From: Bacillota bacterium
GTDB taxonomy: Bacteria; Bacillota; Clostridia; Peptostreptococcales; Anaerovoracaceae
NCBI GenBank assembly: GCA_017537495.1
Contig: JAFYKS010000348.1
Coordinates: forward strand, 1-5,544
Direction of reading: 5' to 3'
DNA: 5,544 nt
In this document: piece by piece, positions 1 to 5,544 of the stretch
Layout: each line of letters opens with the position of its first letter
How positions within the stretch are numbered: position 1 is the stretch's first letter
Made by a program: the position numbers and the translations under genes
Notes under the pieces: model-generated
Told to the model about the DNA's origin: nothing
Database searches by the model: none
Seen by the model: the letters and a program-made list of their open reading frames with translations, nothing else

Positions 1-2930
1 CCGGGGAATACAGGAATCAGTACGCGAGGTTTTGCAACGGATGCTTTCGCTTTATATGTGATACCTTCTGCTTTTGTTGTGAATGCAGGGATTTCTGCTT
101 TTTCTTCTGCAGCAGCACAGTTCATAGGGAAGATTTCTTCCAGTTTGTTTTCGTATACTTCGAAGATGTCAGCCAGAGCGATGCTGTCTGCGCCGTAAAC
201 GATTGCGTCACCGCCTGTTGTACCCAGAACTGTACCAACTTCAACATCTTCTGTCAGTTCCAGAACGAATGCGCCGTAGTTGTAACCGAAGATATCTTCT
301 TTTGTTACGCCGTCAGCATATGTGAAGCCGATGTCGTTACCCATTGTCATTTTCAGAACTGCTTCAGCAACGCCGCCCAGTGTAGGTGTGTAAGCAGCAG
401 CAACTTTACCGCTTCTCATCAGACCTGTTACCTGATCGAACAGTGCTTTCAGGCTGTCTGTTGTAGGCAGATCTTCTGCATCATATTCAGGTTTCACCAG
501 AACTACTTTATGGCCTGCGCCTTTGAATTCGGGAGAAACGATATTTTTTGTGCTGTCTACTGTTACTGCGAAGGATACCAGTGTAGGAGGTACATCAATA
601 TTTTCGAAGGAACCGGACATGGAGTCTTTACCGCCGATCGCAGCGATTTCCAGACCTTTCTGAGCCATGAATGCGCCCAGCAGAGCTGCCAGAGGTTTAC
701 CCCAGCGTTTTTCATCTTTACCCAGTTTTTCGAAGTATTCCTGGAAGGACAGGTAAACTTCTTTGAAGTCTGCACCTGTAGCGATCAGTTTTGCAACGGA
801 TTCTACAACTGCCAGATATGCACTGTGGTAAGGGCTCTTTTCAGCGATGAAGGGGTTGTAGCCCCATGCCATCAGGGAGCATGTTGTTGTATCTTTCTTT
901 TCTACGGATACTTTATTTACCATCGCCTGGATGGGTGTTTTCTGGTTTTTGCCGCCGAAAGGCATCAGAACTGTACCGGCACCGATTGTGGAGTCGAAAC
1001 GTTCGGACAGACCTCTCTTAGAGCAGATATTCAGATCCTGAGCCAGATCCATGTAACCTGCTTTGAAATCAGCGGGGATTTCTTTTACGAATTTTTCAGG
1101 AGCTGCAGGAGCAACATCAATGTGTTTTTCAGCACCATTGGAATCCAGGAATGCTCTGGACAGGTGAACGATCTGTTTGCCGTTCCATGTCATTTTCAGA
1201 GTAGGTTCTGCTGTTACTTTCGCTACAACAGTTGCTTCCAGGTTTTCGCTGTATGCCAGTTCTTTGAATCTTTCTACGTCTGCTGCAGCAACAACAACTG
1301 CCATTCTTTCCTGAGATTCGGAAATAGCCAGTTCTGTGCCGTCCAGACCATCATATTTTTTAGGTACTGCGTTCAGGTCGATTTCCAGACCATCTGCCAG
1401 TTCACCGATGGCAACGGAAACACCGCCTGCACCAAAGTCGTTACAACGTTTGATCAGTCTGGATGCTTCAGCGTTTCTGAACAGTCTCTGCAGTTTTCTT
1501 TCTTCAGGAGCGTTACCTTTCTGAACTTCTGCACCGCAGCTTTCCAGGGATTCTACTGTATGAGATTTGGAAGAACCTGTAGCACCGCCGCAGCCGTCAC
1601 GGCCTGTTTTGCCGCCCAGCAGGATGACAACGTCGCTGTCTTCAGGACGTTCTCTGCGTACGTTTTCAGCAGGAGCTGCACCAACAACTGCACCGATTTC
1701 CATTCTCTTTGCAGCATAACCGTCGTGGTACAGTTCGTCTACCATACCGGTAGTCAGACCAATCTGGTTACCGTAGGAGGAGTAACCTGCAGCTGCAGTC
1801 GTTACGATGGTTCTCTGAGGCAGCTTGCCTTCCAGAGTTTCGCTTACAGGCTTCAGCGGGTCAGCAGCACCGGTTACACGCATTGCTGCGTAAACATAGG
1901 AACGGCCGGACAGCGGGTCACGGATTGCACCGCCCACGCAGGTAGCAGCACCACCGAACGGTTCGATTTCAGTTGGATGGTTGTGAGTTTCGTTCTTGAA
2001 CAGCAGCAGCCAATCCTGTTCTTCACCTTCCACGTCAACCTTGATCTTTACGGTACATGCATTGATTTCTTCGGATTCGTCGATCTTAGGCATCTTGCCT
2101 GCCTTCTTCAGAATCTTCGCTGCGATGGTACCCATGTCCATCATGTTGATTGGTTTAGTTCTGTTCAGTTCAGTTCTGCAGTCGATATAACGCTGCCATG
2201 CTGCTTCCAAAATCGGATCTTCAAAAGTCACCTTGTCGATGGTGGTATTGAAGGTTGTATGTCTGCAGTGGTCGGACCAGTAGGTGTCGATCATGCGGAT
2301 TTCTGTGATAGTAGGGTTTCTGTCTTCAGACTGGAAGTACTTCTGGCAGAATGCCGCATCTTCCACGTCCATAGCCAGGCCGTAGTTCTTTACGAACTCT
2401 TCCAGACCTGCACGGTCCAGACCGGTGAAGCCTTCGATGGTTTCAACTTCGGTTGGAATTTCGTATTCCATAGCCAGGGATTCCGGCATTTCCAGCGCAG
2501 CTTCTCTGGATTCAACAGGGTTGATTACGTACTTCTTGATTGCTGCCAGTTCTTCGCAAGTCACGTCGCCGTAGATTGCGTAAGCCTTTGCAGTTCTTAC
2601 AGTTGGACGGTCACCCTGGGAGATGATCTGAATACACTGTGCTGCGGAGTCTGCACGCTGGTCGTACTGACCTGGCAGGTATTCAGTCGCGAACACAACT
2701 GCGCCTTCCGGTGCAAAATCTTCTGTCACGATGTCCAGCTGCGGTTCAGCGAATACGGTGTTCTGAGCGTAGTCAAACAGATCCTTTTCGATGTTTTCCA
2801 CATCGTATCTGTTAGCCATTCTTACGTCAGTCACTGTTTCGATCTGCAGCAGACCCTTGATGTCAGCCAGCAGCTTCTTCGCTTCGTGGTCCAGACCCGG
2901 TTTCTTTTCTACAAAAATTCTATAAACCAT
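1..2930 (-). CDS. purL: Phosphoribosylformylglycinamidine synthase, long single-chain form (3' end outside window)
   Basis: PurL converts formyl-GAR, glutamine and ATP to formylglycinamidine ribonucleotide, the fourth step of cytosolic de novo purine synthesis. I translated 976 uninterrupted codons on the minus strand from ATG at 2930-2928 to the window edge. Residues 1 to about 80 (MVYRIFVEKKPG...) look like a fused PurS-type domain. The linker signature DHCRH is at 220-224. The first synthetase half carries ETHNHPTEIEPFGG around 314-327, GGKTGRDGCGG at 439-449 and NDFGAGG at 497-503. The second half carries GGKDSM at 766-771 and a PTLGGVAEA segment near 850. The last visible residues, RVLIPVFP, match the start of the glutaminase domain, so the catalytic Cys-His-Glu part lies beyond position 1; the family is usually about 1,250 residues. 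A strong Shine-Dalgarno within the end of purD supports the start. Lysine codon use switches from AAG to AAA near 1610-1710 (see findings). Family assignment is very secure. Confidence 0.97.
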   Translation of the reverse strand, partial: MVYRIFVEKKPGLDHEAKKLLADIKGLLQIETVTDVRMANRYDVENIEKDLFDYAQNTVFAEPQLDIVTEDFAPEGAVVFATEYLPGQYDQRADSAAQCIQIISQGDRPTVRTAKAYAIYGDVTCEELAAIKKYVINPVESREAALEMPESLAMEYEIPTEVETIEGFTGLDRAGLEEFVKNYGLAMDVEDAAFCQKYFQSEDRNPTITEIRMIDTYWSDHCRHTTFNTTIDKVTFEDPILEAAWQRYIDCRTELNRTKPINMMDMGTIAAKILKKAGKMPKIDESEEINACTVKIKVDVEGEEQDWLLLFKNETHNHPTEIEPFGGAATCVGGAIRDPLSGRSYVYAAMRVTGAADPLKPVSETLEGKLPQRTIVTTAAAGYSSYGNQIGLTTGMVDELYHDGYAAKRMEIGAVVGAAPAENVRRERPEDSDVVILLGGKTGRDGCGGATGSSKSHTVESLESCGAEVQKGNAPEERKLQRLFRNAEASRLIKRCNDFGAGGVSVAIGELADGLEIDLNAVPKKYDGLDGTELAISESQERMAVVVAAADVERFKELAYSENLEATVVAKVTAEPTLKMTWNGKQIVHLSRAFLDSNGAEKHIDVAPAAPEKFVKEIPADFKAGYMDLAQDLNICSKRGLSERFDSTIGAGTVLMPFGGKNQKTPIQAMVNKVSVEKKDTTTCSLMAWGYNPFIAEKSPYHSAYLAVVESVAKLIATGADFKEVYLSFQEYFEKLGKDEKRWGKPLAALLGAFMAQKGLEIAAIGGKDSMSGSFENIDVPPTLVSFAVTVDSTKNIVSPEFKGAGHKVVLVKPEYDAEDLPTTDSLKALFDQVTGLMRSGKVAAAYTPTLGGVAEAVLKMTMGNDIGFTYADGVTKEDIFGYNYGAFVLELTEDVEVGTVLGTTGGDAIVYGADSIALADIFEVYENKLEEIFPMNCAAAEEKAEIPAFTTKAEGITYKAKASVAKPRVLIPVFP

Positions 2931-2936
2931 TTTTTA

Positions 2937-4208
2937 TTATGCCTCCTTTGCAGCCAGAGCTTTTGCGCCAATGTCTTTTCTATAGTAAGCGTTGTCAAAG
3001 TGTACCTTTTCAACCTGCTTGTATGCTTCAGCCACTGCGTCTTCCAGCTTTTCAGCTCTTGCAACGACACCCAGTACACGACCGCCATTGGTCAGAACTG
3101 CACCGTCTTCGCCCAGCTTTGCACCTGCTACATACAGGATGCCGCCGAAGTCTTCGTCTGTAGTGATTGGGAAGCCCTTTTCGTAAGCCTGAGGGTAGCC
3201 GTTGGATGCCATTACTACACAGCATGCCGCGTCGTCCGCAAACTTAACCATTTCTTCCTTCAGAGTACCTGCAGCAGTTGCCATCATGATTTCCAGCAGG
3301 TCGCTGTCCAGCAGAGGCAGAACTACCTGAGTTTCAGGGTCACCGAAACGGCAGTTGTATTCGATTACTTTTGGTCCCTTTTCAGTAATCATCAGACCGA
3401 AGTACAGGCAGCCGCGGAATTCTCTGTCTTCCTTCTTCATTGCTTCGATGGTAGGCAGGAAGATTTCCTTCATACATCTTTCAGCAACTTCAGCTGTATA
3501 ATAAGGGTTTGGAGCGATGGTACCCATACCGCCGGTGTTCAGACCCTTGTCACCGTCCAGCGCACGCTTGTGGTCCATGGAGGAAACCATAGGAACCACG
3601 ATGTTGCCGTCAGTGAAGGACAGAACGGAAACTTCCGGACCGGTCAGGAATTCTTCTACTACGATGTTGCTTCCGCTTTCACCGAAGATTTTGTCTTCCA
3701 TCATGGAAACAACTGCTTCCTTCGCATCTTCTCTTGTTTCTGCGATGATAACACCCTTACCCAGTGCCAGACCGTCAGCCTTGATTACAGTTGGGATTGG
3801 GCAGGTTTCCAGGTAAGCCAGCGCTGCATCCTTATCGCTGAATACTTCGTATTCTGCAGTAGGGATACCGTACTTCTTCATCAGATCCTTGGAGAATACC
3901 TTGGAACCTTCGATGATTGCAGCAGCCTTAGTTGGACCGAATGCAGGAATGCCAGCTTCCTTCAGCGCATCCACGCAGCCCAGTACCAGCGGATCGTCAG
4001 GTGCAACAACAGCGAAATCGATTGCGTTATTCTTCGCAAAATCTACAATCGCATCGATATCCTTCGCGCCGATGTTCACGCAGGTAGCATCCGCTGCCAT
4101 ACCGCCATTGCCTGGCAGTGCAAAGATTTCTTCTACAGAGCTATTTTCTTTCAGTTTCTTGATGATGGCATGTTCACGGCCGCCGCCACCAACTACTAAT
4201 AATTTCAT
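2937..4208 (-). CDS. purD: Phosphoribosylamine--glycine ligase (GAR synthetase)
   Basis: PurD joins phosphoribosylamine and glycine with ATP to make GAR, the second step of de novo purine synthesis, in the cytosol. The 423-residue product has the full family length and is intact. The N-terminal nucleotide-fold motif VVGGGGREHA spans residues 5-14. VVAPDDPL at 67-74 replaces the more common GPE-PL form. ATP-grasp segments follow: SKVFSKDLMKKYGIPTA (102-118), VIKADGLALGKGV (141-153), VVEEFLTGPEVSV (183-195) and DHKRALDGDKGLNTGGMG (212-229). The metal and ATP site is EYNCRFGDPETQ (283-294), with Cys-Arg where many homologues have Val-Arg. The C-terminal part (about 325-423) is the usual small domain. 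The start at 4208 has an AAAGGA site 9 nt upstream; a nearby ATG at 4213 meets a stop after one codon. The gene is followed by purL after 6 bp and preceded by an unusually long structured spacer. Lysine codons are mostly AAG. Confidence 0.98.
   Translation of the reverse strand: MKLLVVGGGGREHAIIKKLKENSSVEEIFALPGNGGMAADATCVNIGAKDIDAIVDFAKNNAIDFAVVAPDDPLVLGCVDALKEAGIPAFGPTKAAAIIEGSKVFSKDLMKKYGIPTAEYEVFSDKDAALAYLETCPIPTVIKADGLALGKGVIIAETREDAKEAVVSMMEDKIFGESGSNIVVEEFLTGPEVSVLSFTDGNIVVPMVSSMDHKRALDGDKGLNTGGMGTIAPNPYYTAEVAERCMKEIFLPTIEAMKKEDREFRGCLYFGLMITEKGPKVIEYNCRFGDPETQVVLPLLDSDLLEIMMATAAGTLKEEMVKFADDAACCVVMASNGYPQAYEKGFPITTDEDFGGILYVAGAKLGEDGAVLTNGGRVLGVVARAEKLEDAVAEAYKQVEKVHFDNAYYRKDIGAKALAAKEA
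2942..2949 (-). promoter_or_regulatory. Ribosome binding site of purL, inside the end of purD
   Basis: The transcribed strand reads AAAGGAGG within the last codons of purD, about 11 nt before the purL ATG at 2930. Its position inside purD, with a 6-bp gap and tandem TAA TAA stops, indicates translation of both genes from one transcript. Confidence 0.8.
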
Positions 4209-4217
4209 TTCATTATT

Positions 4218-4224
4218 TCCTTTC
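4218..4224 (-). promoter_or_regulatory. Ribosome binding site of purD
   Basis: The transcribed strand reads GAAAGGA here, 9 nt before the ATG at 4208. An upstream ATG at 4213 has a spacing of only 4 nt and runs into TGA after one codon (ATGAAATGA), which supports 4208 as the real purD start. Confidence 0.75.
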
Positions 4225-4231
4225 TCATCCG

Positions 4232-4345
4232 GGGACTTTTATCTCTCGTCCGGATATCCCGTATTTGCCTCGTTTAGTCCTCGCCCCTCCGGGTCTGCGG
4301 AATCACTCCGCAAACAGGGATGCCCGGACTAAACAGAAAAGTCCC
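4232..4345 (-). other. Nested three-tier stem structure upstream of purD
   Basis: On the plus strand the outer arms GGGACTTTT (4232-4240) and AAAAGTCCC (4337-4345) are exact 9-bp complements. Inside them GTTTAGTCC (4272-4280) and GGACTAAAC (4326-4334) are again exact 9-bp complements. Inside those, GTCTGCGGA (4293-4301) and TCCGCAAAC (4307-4315) form a hairpin with a 5-nt loop, with one position that is G-U in the operon RNA and A-C on the other strand. CCCT/AGGG (4285-4288 with 4316-4319) can extend it. The structure ends 8 nt before the purD Shine-Dalgarno. An alternative pairing, ATCCGG (4227-4232) with CCGGAT (4250-4255), would cross the outer stem. This may be a structured regulatory RNA or the palindromic end of a repeat element. 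Confidence 0.6.
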
Positions 4346-4359
4346 ATATGACAATGCAA

Positions 4360-4371
4360 TCATTTAAATGA
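4360..4371. repeat. 12-bp perfect palindrome TCATTTAAATGA
   Basis: TCATTTAAATGA is perfectly self-complementary and lies in an AT-rich patch between the two structured halves of the spacer. It includes the stop codon of the doubtful small ORF. It could be a protein-binding site or simply part of the repeat; I do not recognise it as the operator of a known purine regulator. Confidence 0.35.
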
Positions 4372-4533
4372 ACTTATAACTATTCCACGATGCCCGAGAC
4401 CAGTGACGCATATCAGCAATCCTTCGCTGTACGCTTGTTCCCTGGCAGTGTGGTTAATCCCCGTTTCCCGAACGATTTCGCAGGCATCTTCGCTGCCGAG
4501 GACTAAGTGAGGGAAATGTGGGATGAACCACAT
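4360..4533 (-). CDS. Doubtful 57-codon ORF overlapping the purH stop (TAATG)
   Basis: An open frame of 57 codons starts at ATG 4533-4531, sharing one base with the purH stop in a TAATG arrangement that could allow re-initiation, and ends at TGA 4362-4360. The peptide begins MWFIPHFPHLVLGSEDA and its C-terminal half contains AYSEGLLICVTGLGHRG. I recognise no family, signal peptide or clear membrane segment. There is no evident Shine-Dalgarno just upstream, and the first ATG sits in a small hairpin. Codon use (TTA, TCA, CGG, AGG, ATA, GGG) is unlike purH and purD, which favour CTG and avoid TTA and TCA. The frame coincides with the inverted-repeat part of the spacer, so it may be an incidental frame across a repeat or structured RNA. 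It could also be a remnant of a lost gene. Low confidence that it is a functional gene. Confidence 0.22.
   Translation of the reverse strand: MWFIPHFPHLVLGSEDACEIVRETGINHTAREQAYSEGLLICVTGLGHRGIVISSFK
4408..4434 (-). repeat. Short hairpin with bulge in the spacer
   Basis: In the transcribed (minus-strand) RNA, GCGUA followed by CAGC pairs with GCUG, a bulged A and UAUGC, giving nine pairs around an 8-nt loop. One of the pairs is G-U (4432 with 4410). On the opposite strand the same position would be an A-C mismatch, which favours folding of the operon transcript over an antisense transcript. Confidence 0.45.
4449..4532 (-). repeat. 84-nt imperfect inverted repeat starting at the purH stop
   Basis: On the plus strand TGTGGTT (4449-4455) pairs with AACCACA (4526-4532), then after one mismatch ATCCC (4457-4461) pairs with GGGAT (4520-4524), then after a small internal loop TTTCCC (4464-4469) pairs with GGGAAA (4511-4516). 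This makes 18 base pairs in three blocks, all in register. A weak apical GGCA/TGCC pairing (4483-4486 with 4494-4497) lies within. A competing 14-nt hairpin (ACCAC-ATTA-GTGGT, 4527-4540) covers the purH stop codon. No T-run follows, so it is not an ordinary terminator. Confidence 0.65.
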
Positions 4534-5544
4534 TAGTGGTGGAATAAACGCATACCTGTGAAGGCCATTGCAATCTGATATTTGTCACAGGCCTCGATAA
4601 CAACGTCGTCTCTTACGGAGCCGCCTGGCTGTGCGATGTAGCTTACGCCGGACTTCTTTGCGCGTTCAATGTTGTCGCTGAACGGGAAGAATGCGTCGGA
4701 ACCCAGTGCTACGCCGGTCTTGGTTGCCAGGTACTGCGCAGCTTCTTCAGCTGTCAGAGGTGCAGGCTGCTGGGTGAAGTAGTTCTGCCAGATGCCTTCT
4801 GCACATACGTCTTCTTCGTTCTTGTTGATATATCCGTCAATTACGTTGTCTCTGGTCTGACGGCCAATGTCGGATCTGAACGGCAGGTTCAGAACCTTTG
4901 GCATCTGTCTCAGGAACCAGGTGTCAGCCTTGGTGCCTGCCAGTCTGGTACAGTGAATTCTGGACTGCTGGCCTGCGCCTACACCGATAGCCTGTCCGTC
5001 TACTGCATAAGCAACGGAGTTGGACTGGGTGTACTTCAGAGTGATTAAAGCGATGATCAGGTCACGCTTTGCGGAGTCAGGCAGTTCCTTATTTTCAGTT
5101 ACCAGATTTTCCAGCAGAGCTTCGTTGATTTCGAAGTTGTTTCTGCCCTGTTCAAAGGTGATGCCGAATACCTGCTTCTTTTCCTGCGGTGCAGGAACGT
5201 AAGCTTCGTCAATCTGTACGATGTTGTAAGCGCCCTTCTTCTTGGTCTTCAGGATTTCCAGAGCTTCCGGCTCAAAACCAGGAGCGATTACGCCGTCGGA
5301 AACTTCGCGGGAGATAATCTTTGCAGTGGTTACGTCACAAACGTCGGACAGTGCAATCCAGTCGCCGAAGGAGCTCATTCTGTCAGTACCTCTTGCTCTT
5401 GCATATGCGCAAGCCAGAGGGGATTCGTCCAGACCTTCGATATCATCTACGAAGCATGCCTTCTTCAGGTCATCGGACAGCTTTACGCCAACCGCTGCAG
5501 AAGTTGGAGAAACGTGCTTGAAGGAAGTTGCTGCCGGCATGCCC
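4533..5544 (-). CDS. purH: AICAR transformylase, C-terminal part (5' end outside window)
   Basis: This enzyme transfers a formyl group from 10-formyltetrahydrofolate to AICAR to give FAICAR, the ninth step of IMP synthesis. The frame is open to the right edge, and the Gly codon at 5541-5543 precedes the first visible Met, so that Met (5540) is internal (GMPAATSFKH) and not the start. Visible motifs, numbered from it, are SFKHVSP at 6-12 with the catalytic Lys8-His9 pair, ARGTDRMSSFGD (49-60), LKYTQSNSV (168-176), GAGQQSRIHCTRLAG (188-202), SDAFFPFSDN (281-290), YIAQPGG (301-307) and the terminal RLFHH. These resemble the transformylase half of eukaryotic ATIC and the stand-alone clostridial enzyme of about 390 residues, rather than the E. 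coli or B. subtilis type with IKHTNPCG. If stand-alone, roughly 55-60 residues are missing; an upstream IMP cyclohydrolase domain cannot be excluded. The stop TAA at 4535-4533 overlaps the ATG of a small frame. Confidence 0.94.
   Translation of the reverse strand, partial: GMPAATSFKHVSPTSAAVGVKLSDDLKKACFVDDIEGLDESPLACAYARARGTDRMSSFGDWIALSDVCDVTTAKIISREVSDGVIAPGFEPEALEILKTKKKGAYNIVQIDEAYVPAPQEKKQVFGITFEQGRNNFEINEALLENLVTENKELPDSAKRDLIIALITLKYTQSNSVAYAVDGQAIGVGAGQQSRIHCTRLAGTKADTWFLRQMPKVLNLPFRSDIGRQTRDNVIDGYINKNEEDVCAEGIWQNYFTQQPAPLTAEEAAQYLATKTGVALGSDAFFPFSDNIERAKKSGVSYIAQPGGSVRDDVVIEACDKYQIAMAFTGMRLFHH

Larger units (their letters stand above)
4209..4532 (-). other. Long purH-purD spacer built of inverted repeats
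   Basis: These 324 bp separate two genes of the same operon, whereas purD and purL are 6 bp apart. The spacer holds, in transcription order, a long imperfect hairpin (4532-4449), a 9-bp hairpin (4434-4408), a 12-bp palindrome (4371-4360), a nested multi-stem structure (4345-4232) and the purD ribosome binding site. An 8-nt direct repeat GATGCCCG occurs at 4319-4326 and 4389-4396 on the plus strand. I see no intrinsic terminator (no stem followed by a T-run in the direction of transcription), no convincing promoter, and no purine or PRPP riboswitch core that I recognise. It could be an inserted interspersed repeat or a cis-acting structured leader of purD. Confidence 0.6.

Noticed and set aside
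510..4199. A 1,229-codon plus-strand open frame antisense to purL and purD
   Set aside because: Its codons lie exactly opposite the codons of purL and purD, so it is open only because those genes avoid TTA, CTA and TCA; it ends where purD uses TTA TTA for residues 3-4. The translation is rich in Cys and Phe, matches no family and spans two genes and their junction.
4211..4213. ATG at 4213 as the purD start
   Set aside because: It is followed by AAA TGA, so it encodes a single further codon and is out of frame with purD.
4332..4380. Internal promoter for purD in the AT-rich patch (TTGCAT and TATAA-like hexamers)
   Set aside because: No pair of hexamers has both good consensus and 16-18 bp spacing.
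4464..4478. CCCGAACGAT resembling a Bacillus PurR PurBox half-site
   Set aside because: Only the CCGAAC core matches, the flanks fit poorly, there is no paired second box at usual spacing, and it lies inside a hairpin arm within the operon rather than at a promoter.
4211..4535. CATTA occurring at 4211-4215 and 4531-4535 as a possible 5-bp target-site duplication flanking the spacer
   Set aside because: The right-hand copy would place the purD Shine-Dalgarno inside the element, and a 5-bp match is easily chance. It could be revisited if an empty site is found in a relative.
4527..4540. Hairpin ACCAC-ATTA-GTGGT as a terminator of purH
   Set aside because: The stem is only 5 bp, it includes the stop codon, and no T-run follows in the direction of transcription.

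Overview
The window is a piece of a purine-biosynthesis operon from a bacterium of the Clostridia/Bacillota type. All recognisable genes lie on the minus strand. In transcription order (right to left) they are the C-terminal part of an AICAR transformylase (purH-type, 4533-5544, 5' end outside the window), purD (2937-4208) and purL (1-2930, 3' end outside the window). The Bacillota assignment rests on three things: the long single-chain PurL with a PurS-like N-terminus, an AICAR transformylase that resembles the stand-alone clostridial and eukaryotic form rather than the usual bifunctional bacterial PurH, and strong purine-rich ribosome binding sites. No lower rank can be read safely from the sequence.

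The three enzymes act in de novo IMP synthesis. PurD makes glycinamide ribonucleotide (GAR) from phosphoribosylamine. PurL amidates formyl-GAR to formylglycinamidine ribonucleotide. The PurH-type enzyme formylates AICAR near the end of the pathway. purD and purL are separated by 6 bp, are in the same reading frame with two tandem stops between them, and the purL ribosome binding site lies inside the end of purD, so they are almost certainly co-transcribed.

The unusual part is the spacer of about 320 bp between purH and purD (4209-4532), which is long for this operon and dense in inverted repeats: an 84-nt imperfect hairpin beginning at the purH stop, a second hairpin at 4408-4434, a 12-bp perfect palindrome at 4360-4371, and a nested three-tier stem at 4232-4345 just upstream of the purD ribosome binding site. 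A 57-codon reading frame overlaps the purH stop (TAATG) and runs through the first half of the spacer, but its codon use is unlike its neighbours. The spacer is either an inserted interspersed repeat or a structured cis-acting RNA. I cannot tell which without database comparison.

A second anomaly lies inside purL. The 5' part of the gene, like purD and the sampled part of purH, uses AAG for nearly all lysines. From about 1610 towards position 1 the same gene uses AAA for nearly all lysines. This abrupt intragenic shift suggests a mosaic gene or a hybrid assembly. A very long plus-strand open frame (510-4199) is a by-product of codon bias and not a gene.
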